NCBI RefSeq assembly: GCF_011813015.1
Contig: NZ_QHLQ01000008.1
Span: 1-64,000, forward strand
Direction: 5' to 3'
DNA from: Parasedimentitalea denitrificans
GTDB taxonomy: Bacteria > Pseudomonadota > Alphaproteobacteria > Rhodobacterales > Rhodobacteraceae
DNA length: 64,000 bases
The position numbers and the translations under genes were made by a program. This document shows positions 8,994 to 19,483 of this stretch, piece by piece. Every line of letters begins with the position of its first letter. The first letter of the stretch is position 1. The notes under the pieces are model-generated. The model worked only from the letters and a program-made list of their open reading frames with translations, was not told the origin of the DNA and did not search any database.

Positions 8994-11900
8994 CTACTCT
9001 GACGCAGTATCTTTAGCCTTTTTCAACGCATCTTTTCCTGCTTTTACTAATTCAGCTTCCAGCTTCTTATTAAACTCAACCCATTTGAGATCTGCTGCCC
9101 GAGCTTTTTTTAACGACTTTGGGACTTCTGCCCCGAACTTCGTGTAAATCTCAGATACGTAACCTTCGAGAGTGTCAAAATACCGAATTTCATCTACCCA
9201 CTTCCCAACACCATCGGCTGGCGGGAACTTACCGGCCACCGCAAATAACCTAACCTCTGGATCATAACTGTACATGATACGAGCTGGCCCAGCTTCTGTG
9301 GTAAAGCTAGCAATGCCCACTTTGGTTCGGTTCGCCACGATGGCATCAGTGCGCACAATTTCAAGATCATCCCAACTTGGCGCTCTGGAAGCGATGTCAG
9401 ATACCCCCTTTGCAGTTTCCTTTGGATGACTGTGAAAGGGAAGCTCCCAATTCTCTGTTTCCCAGTTGTTATTCTTATGAATTTTGTGATCCGCACCAAA
9501 CGTATCGACCAGATCCTGTGCCTGTTTACTGGGCCATGGAACACTCCCTTCCCCCCCCTGAACAAGGACATAGGTATCCGCCTTGAAATTATAATACAGC
9601 CCAATCTCTTTCGTGGGCGTATTTTCACATGCCGCGTAGTAATACCGGAGAACCTCGGCGGGATCTTCCGACGGCAACATGGCCATGGTGCCTTCCGGTG
9701 AGTTGAGAGGTAAGATGTCAGCGGCACGTTTTTGGTATTCACTTGCTTTCAGCAGGTCGAGCTTCAGATCAGAGGTGGATTTCGGATCAAGGGATTTCGG
9801 CGATGCAGGTGCATCCTGCGTCTTTGACCCATCCACCTTCGACCCGGTCTTTGTCGCCGCACCAACGGCTTCGTCAGCTTCCCGGCGCGCAGCTTCCAGC
9901 AGTGTATCGAGAAGTTTAGCAGTCTTGCGATCCACGCCTTTGTCAACAATCCCAGAAACCCAGCGCTCAAGTTGGATCAAGGCTTCTAGCTTGTCTATTG
10001 ACTTATTGAATGTCGTGGTTGCGTCTATCAATTCATCTGCCCAGGCCGGTGGTACAGCTTCGCCGACGGCGGCTTTCCCAACCTCAGTTGCCTTATCGCC
10101 TTTTATGAGCGCTTTGGCCAGTTTTCCGATTGCTGCCACATCCAGTCCCAAACCGACAATCGTAAGAACAATTCCCAAAACGCTGGGTTCGTCGACAATC
10201 GCACCGGCGCTGTGTGCTTTCGACTCCAGCACGTAATCATTGACTTGAATATCCAGTTCAACAAATCCAGCGGTCACTGAAACACCCGCAGCGATCATAG
10301 CCACCGCGCCGGTGCCACCAGACAGAATTCCGGCAGCAAGGCCAACTAAGAGCAAAGCGATGCCAATGCCATCTTCATCCTCTTCGCTAATACGCTGGCT
10401 GATCACACCTTCAAAAAGCGGGTCCTCGGCGACACCGCTTTCTAGTTTCGTAAGCTCTTGTATGCCATCGAATTTCCAAACCAATGACGAGTTTTTCTTC
10501 ATTGATTTCTGGGTGCTCTCTATGTGTTCAATTTTGGTCTTAACAACACTTTGCATAAGGTACTTTCGGTGCTCCTTCGGAGCATCATGGAATTTTTCCA
10601 GATCAAAACTGGGGTCTTTGGTGATCGGGAAAAGTCGGCCCAGCTTTTCCGTGGCCTTGGCCATTGTCTTTTCGTACTCTATTGTCTTTTTTAAGTGTTC
10701 TTCGTAGCTGGAACTGGCAGTGTATGCTTCTGCGGCGATGTCCTTTTTCAGGAGAATTTCAAGGGCTCTCTCCCTTTCGTCGAACCATTGATCGACGGCT
10801 GCATATATCTCGTCTGAGGCAGCTGGATCTTGGTATTTCTTCTGGAGGTCCCGCAACTTATGCAATGAGCGGTCGAACATATCGTTAGCGACATGAACAG
10901 CTTCTTCTTCGAACGAGTCTTCGTAGGCTTTAACTTTTTTGTCATAGGCCGCAATGTCGCCATACCCAGCCGCAGCAATCTTGGCTTCCAAGGCCTGACG
11001 CTGCTGGAACGCATCAACGATCTCAGCGTTCAAGGTATTATCAAGAAACTGATCAAGAAGGTTTCGGTCATCCGGATTCCTCTGAAGCTCGTGTAGTCGG
11101 GCTATGACCTCAGCCTGGCGTTTGAGTTGGGCTGCTGTAAGCCTCGCTTCTGCCGCCTCTAACTTGGACAGATCAGCAAACAACTCTTGGGTGCCTGTAA
11201 TACCTTCCTTGGTTTCCTCGCGGGTGCGGACGGCATCCTCGTGAGCTGCCATTTCAGAGTTGAACTTATTCAGCGCATCACGGAACTCGCGTGCGCCTGT
11301 CCGCCCAGCCGAGCGAGCTATGAATGCTGCTCGGTCCTCAGACGACATCAATTCCAAAATTTCCGCGGCCTTCAAAGCCATGTCGTAATCTTCAGGGCGC
11401 AATTGAAATTTGCTGTCCTCGTCAAACATGAACTTTTTGGTTTCCTCGGACAGTTCCGAAACCCGCTGGCCTTTTTCGACGATATCAGCGCGAAGGTTTA
11501 ACCAAAGATCGATCCAGTTTTTATGCTGTGGATTTTTCGGGTCTAGGTCTCCCAGGAACCCGGTTTTTTCCCTGAACAGCTTGTCCGTCAGTTGGTTAAT
11601 CATTTTCTTTTGTTGATGGCGCATTTTACGGAACTGATCACTTGCCTCTCCCAGCGCCTGGCCGTCGCGGCTTGTGAGTGAATAATCCGTCAACGTGTAC
11701 CAGAAGTATTTGTTTGCAAGTTCCTTTTCTGTAGTCCCCACAAACTTACTTTGAGGGGTCCAGAACCCAGACTTTATTTTGCTGACTGCTTGGCCTTCGG
11801 TGTCCACTTCGTCGTCATAGTCGATGACAATCGCGACCAGTTTTTGGTGGGCGGACATGGGCTTACTGAACTCTATTTTCCGTCTGAACGTGACACCCTT

Positions 11901-13118
11901 GTTGTCGGTTTCGCCTGGAATGTTGCGGAAAGCACCAGCATCTTTCTCATCGTCCCAATCGCTTTCGGGTACAAATTCACCCGTCACGACAGATAACTTC
12001 CCTTTGGAAGGAACAGAGCTTGAATCGCCTATCCCAAGAAACCCACCGTCATTCAGAGTTTTCTTCGTCAGAACGATAATTTTCTTGGCCTGTACCAAGT
12101 CCCCCTTTTCAACTGCAGACCAGAACCCGGCTTCCAAGCCGCTAAGCTTCTTCCCCCTCTTTTTGGGGTCAGCCGATTGCGCCAGGGCTATGTCAGGCCT
12201 CAATTTCTCAAATTCTTCAACGGTAGAATTATCGGGCAAGGAAGGGACGTCCACCGCCGCCTCGGCTTCCGTATCGCTGTCCTCGATCAGATCGCCACTC
12301 CCATTTAAGACAACGACCCTGCACGGGACGCCCTTATCGGCAAAGTAAGTTCGGGCAATGCGCGCGATCGAGCGTACTGGCGGTTCTTCACAGCGCATCA
12401 GAACTTTCTTTCCCTCAACGGCCATGACTCCCCATGCACCACGAGCACTCGCGCCCTTGGATTTTGCCCGTTTGATAAGAATGGACGTCGATTTGCGCAG
12501 GTGTGCTTCTAGAACGTGGGCTTCCCTGCCAATCATAAACGCGAAATTCAGGGGCCTTTTACGTGCACGCACGAAGAGAGCGACCAGATCATCCCCACTA
12601 AGGCTAATATCTTCATCCGCACTATCCACACCGCCCACTTGAGTACCGGATACCATTTTGGTTTCGGGGTCAGGCTCGCCATTTCCAGGCTCCGTATCGG
12701 GTTTTGGCAATGGAGAGGTATTAGCCACATTTGTTTGAGCAGCAGTATCCTTGACCAAGGGAGTCTCCGGCTTGATACTTTTTTGCTGATCCTCATCCTT
12801 CGCCATTACAAGGTCGACAGAAAGGCGATGGCCATTATCAGCAAAATGTTGTTTCGCTGCCTTAGCCAACGCACTTGGGGGGCTGTCCTCGCAGGTAAAG
12901 ACTGCATTGGTACTGTTCACTGACATTGTGCCCCAAACGCCTCTGGTGCCGTTGCATTTTTTCTTGGCCTCTTTACGCAAGACATCCGTTTTAGTGCGAC
13001 GGTCGGCGCTCAATGCAACACCATCTTTGCCAGTAAATAGCGCGAAATTCAGCGCATTTTTTTTTGCGTCCGAGAAAATCTTCGCTAGTACTTTTTTTTC
13101 ATCATCTTTGGGGGCCAT
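8994..13118 (-). CDS. 1374-residue modular protein with C-terminal JAMM-like domain
   Basis: I do not recognise this family. A domain of about 90 residues occurs twice at the N-terminus (about 13-103 and 178-272; shared pattern LNFA...RGxWGxM...FADxG). Next come an acidic or low-complexity linker, a mixed domain (about 325-480), and long charged helical stretches (about 490-900) likely to form coiled coils. Two hydrophobic glycine/alanine-rich segments lie at about 917-955 and 979-1005. The C-terminal domain (about 1144-1320) contains His1229-Ser-His1231-Pro, then Ser1248-Trp-Asp-Asp1251, with acidic residues just before. This resembles the metal-binding JAMM motif (E...HxHP...SxxD) of MPN/JAB peptidases and of some polymorphic toxin tips, although the HP-to-S spacing is long. 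There is no signal peptide. The ORF is intact. It may be an effector or toxin delivered by a contractile or other system, but no delivery or immunity gene is adjacent. Confidence 0.7.
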   Translation of the reverse strand: MAPKDDEKKVLAKIFSDAKKNALNFALFTGKDGVALSADRRTKTDVLRKEAKKKCNGTRGVWGTMSVNSTNAVFTCEDSPPSALAKAAKQHFADNGHRLSVDLVMAKDEDQQKSIKPETPLVKDTAAQTNVANTSPLPKPDTEPGNGEPDPETKMVSGTQVGGVDSADEDISLSGDDLVALFVRARKRPLNFAFMIGREAHVLEAHLRKSTSILIKRAKSKGASARGAWGVMAVEGKKVLMRCEEPPVRSIARIARTYFADKGVPCRVVVLNGSGDLIEDSDTEAEAAVDVPSLPDNSTVEEFEKLRPDIALAQSADPKKRGKKLSGLEAGFWSAVEKGDLVQAKKIIVLTKKTLNDGGFLGIGDSSSVPSKGKLSVVTGEFVPESDWDDEKDAGAFRNIPGETDNKGVTFRRKIEFSKPMSAHQKLVAIVIDYDDEVDTEGQAVSKIKSGFWTPQSKFVGTTEKELANKYFWYTLTDYSLTSRDGQALGEASDQFRKMRHQQKKMINQLTDKLFREKTGFLGDLDPKNPQHKNWIDLWLNLRADIVEKGQRVSELSEETKKFMFDEDSKFQLRPEDYDMALKAAEILELMSSEDRAAFIARSAGRTGAREFRDALNKFNSEMAAHEDAVRTREETKEGITGTQELFADLSKLEAAEARLTAAQLKRQAEVIARLHELQRNPDDRNLLDQFLDNTLNAEIVDAFQQRQALEAKIAAAGYGDIAAYDKKVKAYEDSFEEEAVHVANDMFDRSLHKLRDLQKKYQDPAASDEIYAAVDQWFDERERALEILLKKDIAAEAYTASSSYEEHLKKTIEYEKTMAKATEKLGRLFPITKDPSFDLEKFHDAPKEHRKYLMQSVVKTKIEHIESTQKSMKKNSSLVWKFDGIQELTKLESGVAEDPLFEGVISQRISEEDEDGIGIALLLVGLAAGILSGGTGAVAMIAAGVSVTAGFVELDIQVNDYVLESKAHSAGAIVDEPSVLGIVLTIVGLGLDVAAIGKLAKALIKGDKATEVGKAAVGEAVPPAWADELIDATTTFNKSIDKLEALIQLERWVSGIVDKGVDRKTAKLLDTLLEAARREADEAVGAATKTGSKVDGSKTQDAPASPKSLDPKSTSDLKLDLLKASEYQKRAADILPLNSPEGTMAMLPSEDPAEVLRYYYAACENTPTKEIGLYYNFKADTYVLVQGGEGSVPWPSKQAQDLVDTFGADHKIHKNNNWETENWELPFHSHPKETAKGVSDIASRAPSWDDLEIVRTDAIVANRTKVGIASFTTEAGPARIMYSYDPEVRLFAVAGKFPPADGVGKWVDEIRYFDTLEGYVSEIYTKFGAEVPKSLKKARAADLKWVEFNKKLEAELVKAGKDALKKAKDTASE

Positions 13119-13919
13119 TGTAATTTCCTTTTGCCCGTCATTCCGCAGGTAGGGTACTAAATGGCAATGTCACGCATCTGGTCGCTTTTATTCCAACCTA
13201 GATCCTTCAATGTCGAAGGTGTTGGGCCCTCTGCGCTCTGAGGTGCCTCTAGATTTGTAAACGCATTGCTTGATAACTTTTATAGCAAAGGAAAATGCAA
13301 ATCTTAGGGCAAATTCGTTACCCGTATGAGTTCAAGATTGAGGCTGTGGCTCGGTACACTTCCTGCGCAAAATCAGATTAAGACTCGTAAACGGCAAAGT
13401 GAAGCGTAGAACAGGCAGCCAGGCCTATCGTGGACGGAACTTGCCACCGCCATAAGGCATGATATTAACCGTTTACTAACCAATTCAAAGGGATACAGCA
13501 CAAACCGAAACTACCACCACACTTCTTTCGATCACCAAGTGTGTGAACATCAACCTCTGAACAAGACGATTAACCACTTGTTTACAATTAATTATGGCTT
13601 GTATCTAATGTGCACATCCCTTGAATAACTGCAAGCCTGCCTCATTTTGGCGCTTAGCAATGACTATCACCACCAAAAACGCTTCAAGCAAGTTCAAATG
13701 TCAAATATCTCCGGATTTCGTGCAATTACTGAAAAAGATCAACAAAACCGCGATATCACTCCCGATGCTTCACCATCATGACAGATAATCACAATTTTAA
13801 CCTGCAGATTTTCGCGCTTCCAACCCGAAAAAAGCGAGGACAATGAAAATTTCTACAGGATTTACCAGCCAAATCCCTGTGTGAAATTTCCGTCTTGGCT
13901 TAGCTCGGTCTCCAGCAGA
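13119..13919. other. 801-bp AT-richer intergenic region
   Basis: No gene, tRNA or strong terminator is visible. It separates the start of the large modular protein gene (minus) from the end of ptsP (minus), so it should contain the promoter of the former and the 3' region of the latter. Composition is lower in GC than the flanking ptsP gene. Confidence 0.5.
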
Positions 13920-16160
13920 TCAAAGATCGCGAAGGTAGTCCATCACCGCAGGACGAACAGACTGCTCACCCCGATGGCGGGCATCTGCGATAATTTTACG
14001 CAAAGCGTCCAAGTCTACACGAAGCAACAGTGACTTTACCGGCCCGATTGAGGCTGGGCGCATAGACAGAGTGCGAATTCCAATAGCAGCCAGACAAACC
14101 GCTTCTATCGGACGGCCCGCATCTTCACCACAAAAGCTGAGCGGGGTGTTAGTGGATTCGCAGCGTTCAACAATGCGCTCTATCAGGCTGAGAAAGCTGA
14201 CATTCAGCGTATCATACCGTTTACGCACTCGCTCATTTTCGCGGTCGGCTGCAAAAAAGAACTGCTTTAGATCGTTGCCGCCGATTGACAGAAAACCGAC
14301 TTCTTCAAAAAACTTTTGCGGTGCAAAAGCCAGAGACGGCGTTTCCAACATCGCCCCTACGTCCAGCACTTCGGGCAGAGGGTGGCCCAAGCGGCGCTCC
14401 CGCTCCAATGTCTTCTCCACTTCGGCGCGCGCTGCACGATATTCTTCGAACTGTGCGACAAAGGGGAACATTATGGTCAATGGGCGGCCATCAGCGGCGC
14501 GCATCAGCGCCTGTAGCTGCATCCTCATAACGCCGGGCTTATCCAAGCCCACTCGGATCGCACGCCAGCCCAGAGCCGGGTTTGGCTCATCTGTGGGCTT
14601 CATATAGGGCAGCACCTTATCCGAACCGATGTCCAAAGTTCGGAACACAACCCGCTTGCCATGACCTGCGTCCAAAACCCGCTTGTACAGCACTGCCAAT
14701 TCCGTGCGTTTGGGCATTTTGTTGCGCACTAGGAATTGTAGTTCAGTCCTAAACAATCCTACACCTTCGGCGCCCGAACTCTCTAATGACGGCAGATCTG
14801 CCATCAACCCAGCGTTCATCATCAGGTTGACCGTTTTACCATCTTTAGTCACCGCTGGTCGGTCGCGAATAGAGGAATAACGTTCCTGCGCTTTTGCCTG
14901 CATCGCCATTTTGTCGCGGAATGCCGTTGTTACCATATCCTCGGGGCGCAGGTGCACCACACCTTGCTCGCCGTCGACCATTATGTGATCGCCATTCAGA
15001 GCCTCGGTGGTGATGCGCTTGGCGTTTACGACCAATGGAATGGCCAAAGCACGGGCTACAATCGCCGCGTGACTACCAACCGACCCTTCTTCTAAAACAA
15101 CTCCGCGCAAGCTACGCCCGTACTCCAGCAGATCGCCGGGGCCAATGTTCCGGGCGATCAAAATCGGGTCAACCGGTAGATCAGCGCTAGATGTTGCCCC
15201 CTGCCCCGTTAGAATTCGCAGCAGACGGTTTGACAGATCATCCAGATCGCTCAACCGTTCACGCAAATAGGAATCCTGCACCTGGCTCATGCGGGCACGT
15301 GCCTGAGATTGCTCTTTCTCAACAGCTGCTTCGGCGCTCAGCCCGCGCGATATGTCCTCTTCCATACGCCGCATCCATCCCTTGGAGTTGGCAAACATGC
15401 GGTAGGCCTCAAGCACCTGCATCTGTTCCTTGTCGCCATCCAGCGACACTTCCAGCATCTTATCGACGCCCACCCGCAGTTCGTCTACTGCCTCGATTAG
15501 ACGCTCCATTTCACGATGTGGATCATCGGCAATTGGATTGGTAATGACCACGCGCGGCTCGTGCAGCCAAACGTGCCCTTCGGCGGATCCTTCCTGTGCC
15601 GAGGTGCCACGCAAGAGAACAGATTGCTGGTGCAGAGGCGACAGTGCCGCACCTTCGCCCACAAAAGCCCCAAGCTCGGTCATCTCAGCGATGACCATGG
15701 CCACCACTTCTAGGCCATACACCTCATCTGCACTGAACATGCGTTCTTCACGCGACTGAACCACCAGAACGCCCAGTTTTTCGCCAAGCCGCTGGACTGG
15801 TACACCTAGAAACGAAGAAAACCGCTCCTCACCTGTTTCCGGCATATACCGGAATCCCTTGGCTCCGGGTGCATCTGGCGTGTTCACGACCTTGCCATAC
15901 TTTGCCACTCGACCAACCAGACCTTCCCCCATACGCATACGCGTTTGGTGAACGGATTCGGTATTCAAACCCTCGGTCGCACAGAGCTCCAGTGTCTCGT
16001 CATCGCGGAACAGATAGACTGAACACACCTCTGTGCCCATGCTATCGGCAATCAGATGGGTGATTTTGTCCAGGCGGGCCTGGCCAGCTTCATCGCCGGC
16101 CATTGCCTCGCGCAGCCGCACTAACAGCTTGCGGCTTTCAGATTCAGTGCTGTCCGCCAT
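13920..16160 (-). CDS. ptsP: PtsP, EI-Ntr of the nitrogen phosphotransferase system
   Basis: This 746-residue phosphoenolpyruvate-protein phosphotransferase starts the nitrogen-related PTS relay (PtsP to NPr to EIIA-Ntr). An N-terminal GAF domain (about 15-165) distinguishes it from the sugar EI and can sense glutamine or 2-oxoglutarate in related proteins. The phosphohistidine domain carries His364 in EEGSVGSHAAIVARALAIP, and the PEP-binding TIM barrel has GVGLFRTELQFLVRN and SIGGNDLKQFFFAADREN. Length matches the family. It lies 42 bp downstream of lysC on the same strand, an arrangement that suggests co-transcription. Confidence 0.97.
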   Translation of the reverse strand: MADSTESESRKLLVRLREAMAGDEAGQARLDKITHLIADSMGTEVCSVYLFRDDETLELCATEGLNTESVHQTRMRMGEGLVGRVAKYGKVVNTPDAPGAKGFRYMPETGEERFSSFLGVPVQRLGEKLGVLVVQSREERMFSADEVYGLEVVAMVIAEMTELGAFVGEGAALSPLHQQSVLLRGTSAQEGSAEGHVWLHEPRVVITNPIADDPHREMERLIEAVDELRVGVDKMLEVSLDGDKEQMQVLEAYRMFANSKGWMRRMEEDISRGLSAEAAVEKEQSQARARMSQVQDSYLRERLSDLDDLSNRLLRILTGQGATSSADLPVDPILIARNIGPGDLLEYGRSLRGVVLEEGSVGSHAAIVARALAIPLVVNAKRITTEALNGDHIMVDGEQGVVHLRPEDMVTTAFRDKMAMQAKAQERYSSIRDRPAVTKDGKTVNLMMNAGLMADLPSLESSGAEGVGLFRTELQFLVRNKMPKRTELAVLYKRVLDAGHGKRVVFRTLDIGSDKVLPYMKPTDEPNPALGWRAIRVGLDKPGVMRMQLQALMRAADGRPLTIMFPFVAQFEEYRAARAEVEKTLERERRLGHPLPEVLDVGAMLETPSLAFAPQKFFEEVGFLSIGGNDLKQFFFAADRENERVRKRYDTLNVSFLSLIERIVERCESTNTPLSFCGEDAGRPIEAVCLAAIGIRTLSMRPASIGPVKSLLLRVDLDALRKIIADARHRGEQSVRPAVMDYLRDL

Positions 16161-16202
16161 AGGCCCTGTTCACGAATACGGGTGTCAGGTTGCCTTGTTG
16201 AT

Positions 16203-17441
16203 TCAGGCAACCTTGTCCAGATCAAAGGCATCATGCAGTGCTTGGACCGCAAGTTCCATGTATTTCCGGTCAACCAACACGGAAATTTTGATCTCGGATG
16301 TGGTGATCACCTTGATATTGATGCCTTCGTCGGACAGCACCTTGAACATCTTGGCCGCTACACCTGACTGCGAACGCATACCAATGCCTACAACGGATAC
16401 CTTGGCGACGTCTTTGTCGGCTACCAGTTCGGCATAGTTCAGCTCACCTGCACCTTTGGTGGCGAGCAGTGCTTGTTCGGCGCGGGCCACCTGATCGGTT
16501 GGGCAGCTAAAGGTCATGTCAGTGCGGCCATCTTCCGAGATGTTCTGCACAATCATGTCAACGTTCACACCGCCCTCGGACAGTGAATTAAAGATGATGG
16601 CCGCAATGCCAGGACGGTCAGCGACCGACAACAGGGTCAGCTTGGCTTCGTCGCGGGAATAGGCCACACCGGCCACTGCATTGGATTCCATGATTTCCTC
16701 CTCGGCACAGACCAGCGTGCCGGCCTCATCAGATTGTTCTTCAAAGCTGCTTAGAACACGTAGTTTAACCTTATACCGCATCGCCAGCTCGACAGATCGG
16801 GTTTGCAGGACCTTGGCGCCCAAGGACGCCAGTTCCAACATCTCTTCGAATGAGATTTTGTCCAGTTTGCGGGCCTTTTCGCAGATACGGGGGTCTGTCG
16901 TATAGATGCCGTCTACATCAGTGTAGATATCACACCGCTCAGCATCAAAAGCAGCAGCAAAAGCCACCGCGGTTGTATCCGACCCACCACGGCCCAGCGT
17001 GGTGATACGGCCCTCGGGGCTCACCCCTTGGAAACCCGCAACCACCGCGACCTTCATGCCTTCGCCGAATTTCTGATTGATATTGTCAGTACCGATCTCT
17101 TCGATACGGGCCTGGCTATGGGCGCTGGTGGTCTGAAGCGGCACCTGCCATCCCTGCCAGCTGCGTGCCGGAACATCCATTTCCTGCAACGTCAGCGCCA
17201 TCAGGCCAGCAGTAACCGCCTCGCCCGATGACACAACAGCGTCATACTCGCGGGCGTCAAACAGTGGCGAAGTCTCTTCGACCCAACCGACCATTTCATT
17301 GGTCTTACCGGACATCGCCGAAACGATGACAATGACGTCATAGCCTTTGGCGACTTCGACACCAACACGTTTGGCTGCTCGCTTGATGCGATCCAGGTTG
17401 GCGACCGAGGTGCCGCCGAATTTCATAACAAGTACCGGCAT
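16203..17441 (-). CDS. lysC: aspartate kinase LysC
   Basis: This 412-residue enzyme phosphorylates aspartate at the head of lysine, threonine and methionine synthesis. The start chosen is the ATG at 17441, giving MPVLVMKFGGTSVANLDRI, with ggagag upstream; the open frame runs further upstream but without family sequence. The kinase domain shows KFGGTSV, the aspartate-binding region SSGEAVTAGLMAL and GRGGSDTTAVAFAAA. Two C-terminal ACT domains (about residues 265-400; one begins LLSVADRPGIAA) are the usual site of feedback inhibition. ptsP follows closely on the same strand. Confidence 0.97.
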   Translation of the reverse strand: MPVLVMKFGGTSVANLDRIKRAAKRVGVEVAKGYDVIVIVSAMSGKTNEMVGWVEETSPLFDAREYDAVVSSGEAVTAGLMALTLQEMDVPARSWQGWQVPLQTTSAHSQARIEEIGTDNINQKFGEGMKVAVVAGFQGVSPEGRITTLGRGGSDTTAVAFAAAFDAERCDIYTDVDGIYTTDPRICEKARKLDKISFEEMLELASLGAKVLQTRSVELAMRYKVKLRVLSSFEEQSDEAGTLVCAEEEIMESNAVAGVAYSRDEAKLTLLSVADRPGIAAIIFNSLSEGGVNVDMIVQNISEDGRTDMTFSCPTDQVARAEQALLATKGAGELNYAELVADKDVAKVSVVGIGMRSQSGVAAKMFKVLSDEGINIKVITTSEIKISVLVDRKYMELAVQALHDAFDLDKVA

Positions 17442-17628
17442 GGGGGTGCTCTCCGTGCGCTGGCGTATTTCGATCTCCCGCGTCTTAAGCGAGCGTTGAT
17501 GCAAGAGCAAGAGCAGCTGCGTCACACCTGCCAATCGGCCTGAAAAAACAATGCTGAATTCGACGGGTTTACAGCCCGAGAACCCGGTGCGAAACTCAGC
17601 TTAAATAATATCTTTGAAAGGATTTTTC

Positions 17629-17991
17629 ATGCGGTTTGTAGCCTTGTTCGCCTGTGCGGCGTTGCTGCCTCTGTCGGGGTATGCACAAAGTGCCAATATA
17701 GCCGGCACAGATGGAACACGGTCCGTAGGACACATTGATTGCGCAGTCAAAGACGGTCAGTTGAATTCTAGCTGCCCTGTCGAGATCCTGCCCAAAGAGG
17801 ACGGTTCAGTCACTCTGCGGGTGATGCTTCCTGGTGGGCAAGTGCGGTACCTATATGCAACCGACGGCAAAGTCACATCAACAGACAGCACCGGCTCGAT
17901 GGCGTCAAAGACCCTTGCCAATTCCACTGTCGTACACATCACGCCTGCAGAACGTTTTGAGATCCCCAATAGCCTGCTAGTCGGCAAGTAA
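17629..17991 (+). CDS. small secreted protein of unknown function
   Basis: The ATG at 17629 follows gaaagga at suitable spacing; a TTG at 17614 in the same frame is less likely. The 120-residue product has a clear signal peptide (MRFVALFACAALLPLSGYAQ, cleavage about residue 20) and a small mature domain with two cysteines (IDCAVKDGQLNSSCPVEILP) that may form a disulphide. I do not recognise the family. It is convergent with trkH and divergent from lysC. Confidence 0.65.
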   Translation: MRFVALFACAALLPLSGYAQSANIAGTDGTRSVGHIDCAVKDGQLNSSCPVEILPKEDGSVTLRVMLPGGQVRYLYATDGKVTSTDSTGSMASKTLANSTVVHITPAERFEIPNSLLVGK

Positions 17992-18037
17992 CAGCGTAGG
18001 GTGCGTGCACATGCGCGCACCACAATCACCGCCGCTC

Positions 18038-19483
18038 TTAGGCCCTCCAAAAACGGATGGTGAAGAGCACGTAGACAGCCATCAACTCCAGTCGACCGAT
18101 CAACATTGCTGAAATCAAAATCCATTTTGCCGCGTCGTTCAGGCTCGCGAAGTTTCCAGCGGGTCCGATAATACTGCCCAGCCCCGGCCCAATGTTGGCA
18201 ACGGCAGTGGCTGCGCCTGACACAGATGTGGTGAAGTCCAAACCTGTCAGGGCCAGCCCCCAAGCCACAATACCAATCGTGACAATGAAGAAAACGAAGA
18301 ATGATATAACCGAGCTTAGAACATCCGGACCAACAGCCCGCCCTGCATACCGCGGCGTGAACACACCATTTGGCGAGCGAATGCGCTGAATTTGGGCTTT
18401 GATCGAGGCAAACAGCAATTGGTACCGGAAGATCTTGATCGAACAGGCGGTCGATCCAGCACAGCCGCCAATTAACCCAGTAAAGAACAGCACGGTGACC
18501 GGAAACCCTCCCCATGTCATGTAGTCAACACTGGCATACCCAGTGCCCGTCAATAGCGAGACCGTGTTAAACAAGGTATCGCGAAACCCGACGTCTGACT
18601 GGCTGATGTGGGTCAAATTCCAAACGGTTAGCGCGAGAACCAGTAAAAAAGCAGTCGCAAAAAAGGCGCGGATCTGACTGTCTCGCAACAGCGGCTGTGT
18701 ATGACCTGCGGTCAGCTGCACAAAGCGCACAAATGGCAAGGCGGCCAGTAACATGAACACCACGGCGACATATTTGGTCTGGCCGGAAAAGGCTCCGAAA
18801 GAAGAATCGTAGTTGGCAAAACCGCCAGTTGCCACAGTGGTCATCGCGTGCACCACTGCATCAAATGCGTTCATCCCGGTCACAACGTAGGCCAGTGCAC
18901 ATATACTTGTCAGGGATATATAAATCACCGAAATCCTTGACGAAATTTCAGTCGCACGGGGTAGGATTTTTCCAAAAGTGTCAAAGCCTTCCGAACGGAA
19001 GATCTGCATCCCTCCGACTCGCAGTTCCGGCAGAAAAACCATGGCGACAACAATGATACCGATGCCCCCCAGCCACTGTAGGATACCGCGCCACAAGAGG
19101 ATGCCGCGTGGCAAACTGTCCAGCCCACCAACAACTGTCGATCCGGTGGTAGTCAGGCCGGACATCGCCTCAAAAAATGCATCGACGAACCGCAACTCGG
19201 TCGCGCCCAATACAAAGGGCAACGCTCCAAACAACGGTAGAGCCAGCCAAACCCCAGTGGTCAGCAAAAAGGTTTGCTGAATGGTCAGCCCTTCGCGCAC
19301 CCCGTTGGCACAGCTCAGCGATATTAGACCGCCAGCCAATACCGTAAACACCGCGCTTTCCAAGAAAACTGGCCACTGTCCCTGCCCGTCGATCAGGTCG
19401 ATTAGCAAAGGAAACAGCATGGTTGCGCCCAAAATGGCGACCAGCAGGCCGATGACATATCCAACAGGGCGAAGATCCAACAT
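18038..19483 (-). CDS. trkH: TrkH-type potassium uptake membrane subunit
   Basis: This 481-residue inner-membrane protein is the ion-translocating subunit of Trk potassium uptake, which normally works with the NAD-binding TrkA. The start is taken at the ATG at 19483 (MLDLRPVGYVIGLL), matching the usual length; an upstream ATG at 19513 adds ten non-family residues. Pore-loop selectivity segments are visible: SGLTTTGSTVV, TVATGGFAN, TGTGYASVDY and GGCAGSTACSIKIFR. trkA is not in the window. Confidence 0.95.
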   Translation of the reverse strand: MLDLRPVGYVIGLLVAILGATMLFPLLIDLIDGQGQWPVFLESAVFTVLAGGLISLSCANGVREGLTIQQTFLLTTGVWLALPLFGALPFVLGATELRFVDAFFEAMSGLTTTGSTVVGGLDSLPRGILLWRGILQWLGGIGIIVVAMVFLPELRVGGMQIFRSEGFDTFGKILPRATEISSRISVIYISLTSICALAYVVTGMNAFDAVVHAMTTVATGGFANYDSSFGAFSGQTKYVAVVFMLLAALPFVRFVQLTAGHTQPLLRDSQIRAFFATAFLLVLALTVWNLTHISQSDVGFRDTLFNTVSLLTGTGYASVDYMTWGGFPVTVLFFTGLIGGCAGSTACSIKIFRYQLLFASIKAQIQRIRSPNGVFTPRYAGRAVGPDVLSSVISFFVFFIVTIGIVAWGLALTGLDFTTSVSGAATAVANIGPGLGSIIGPAGNFASLNDAAKWILISAMLIGRLELMAVYVLFTIRFWRA

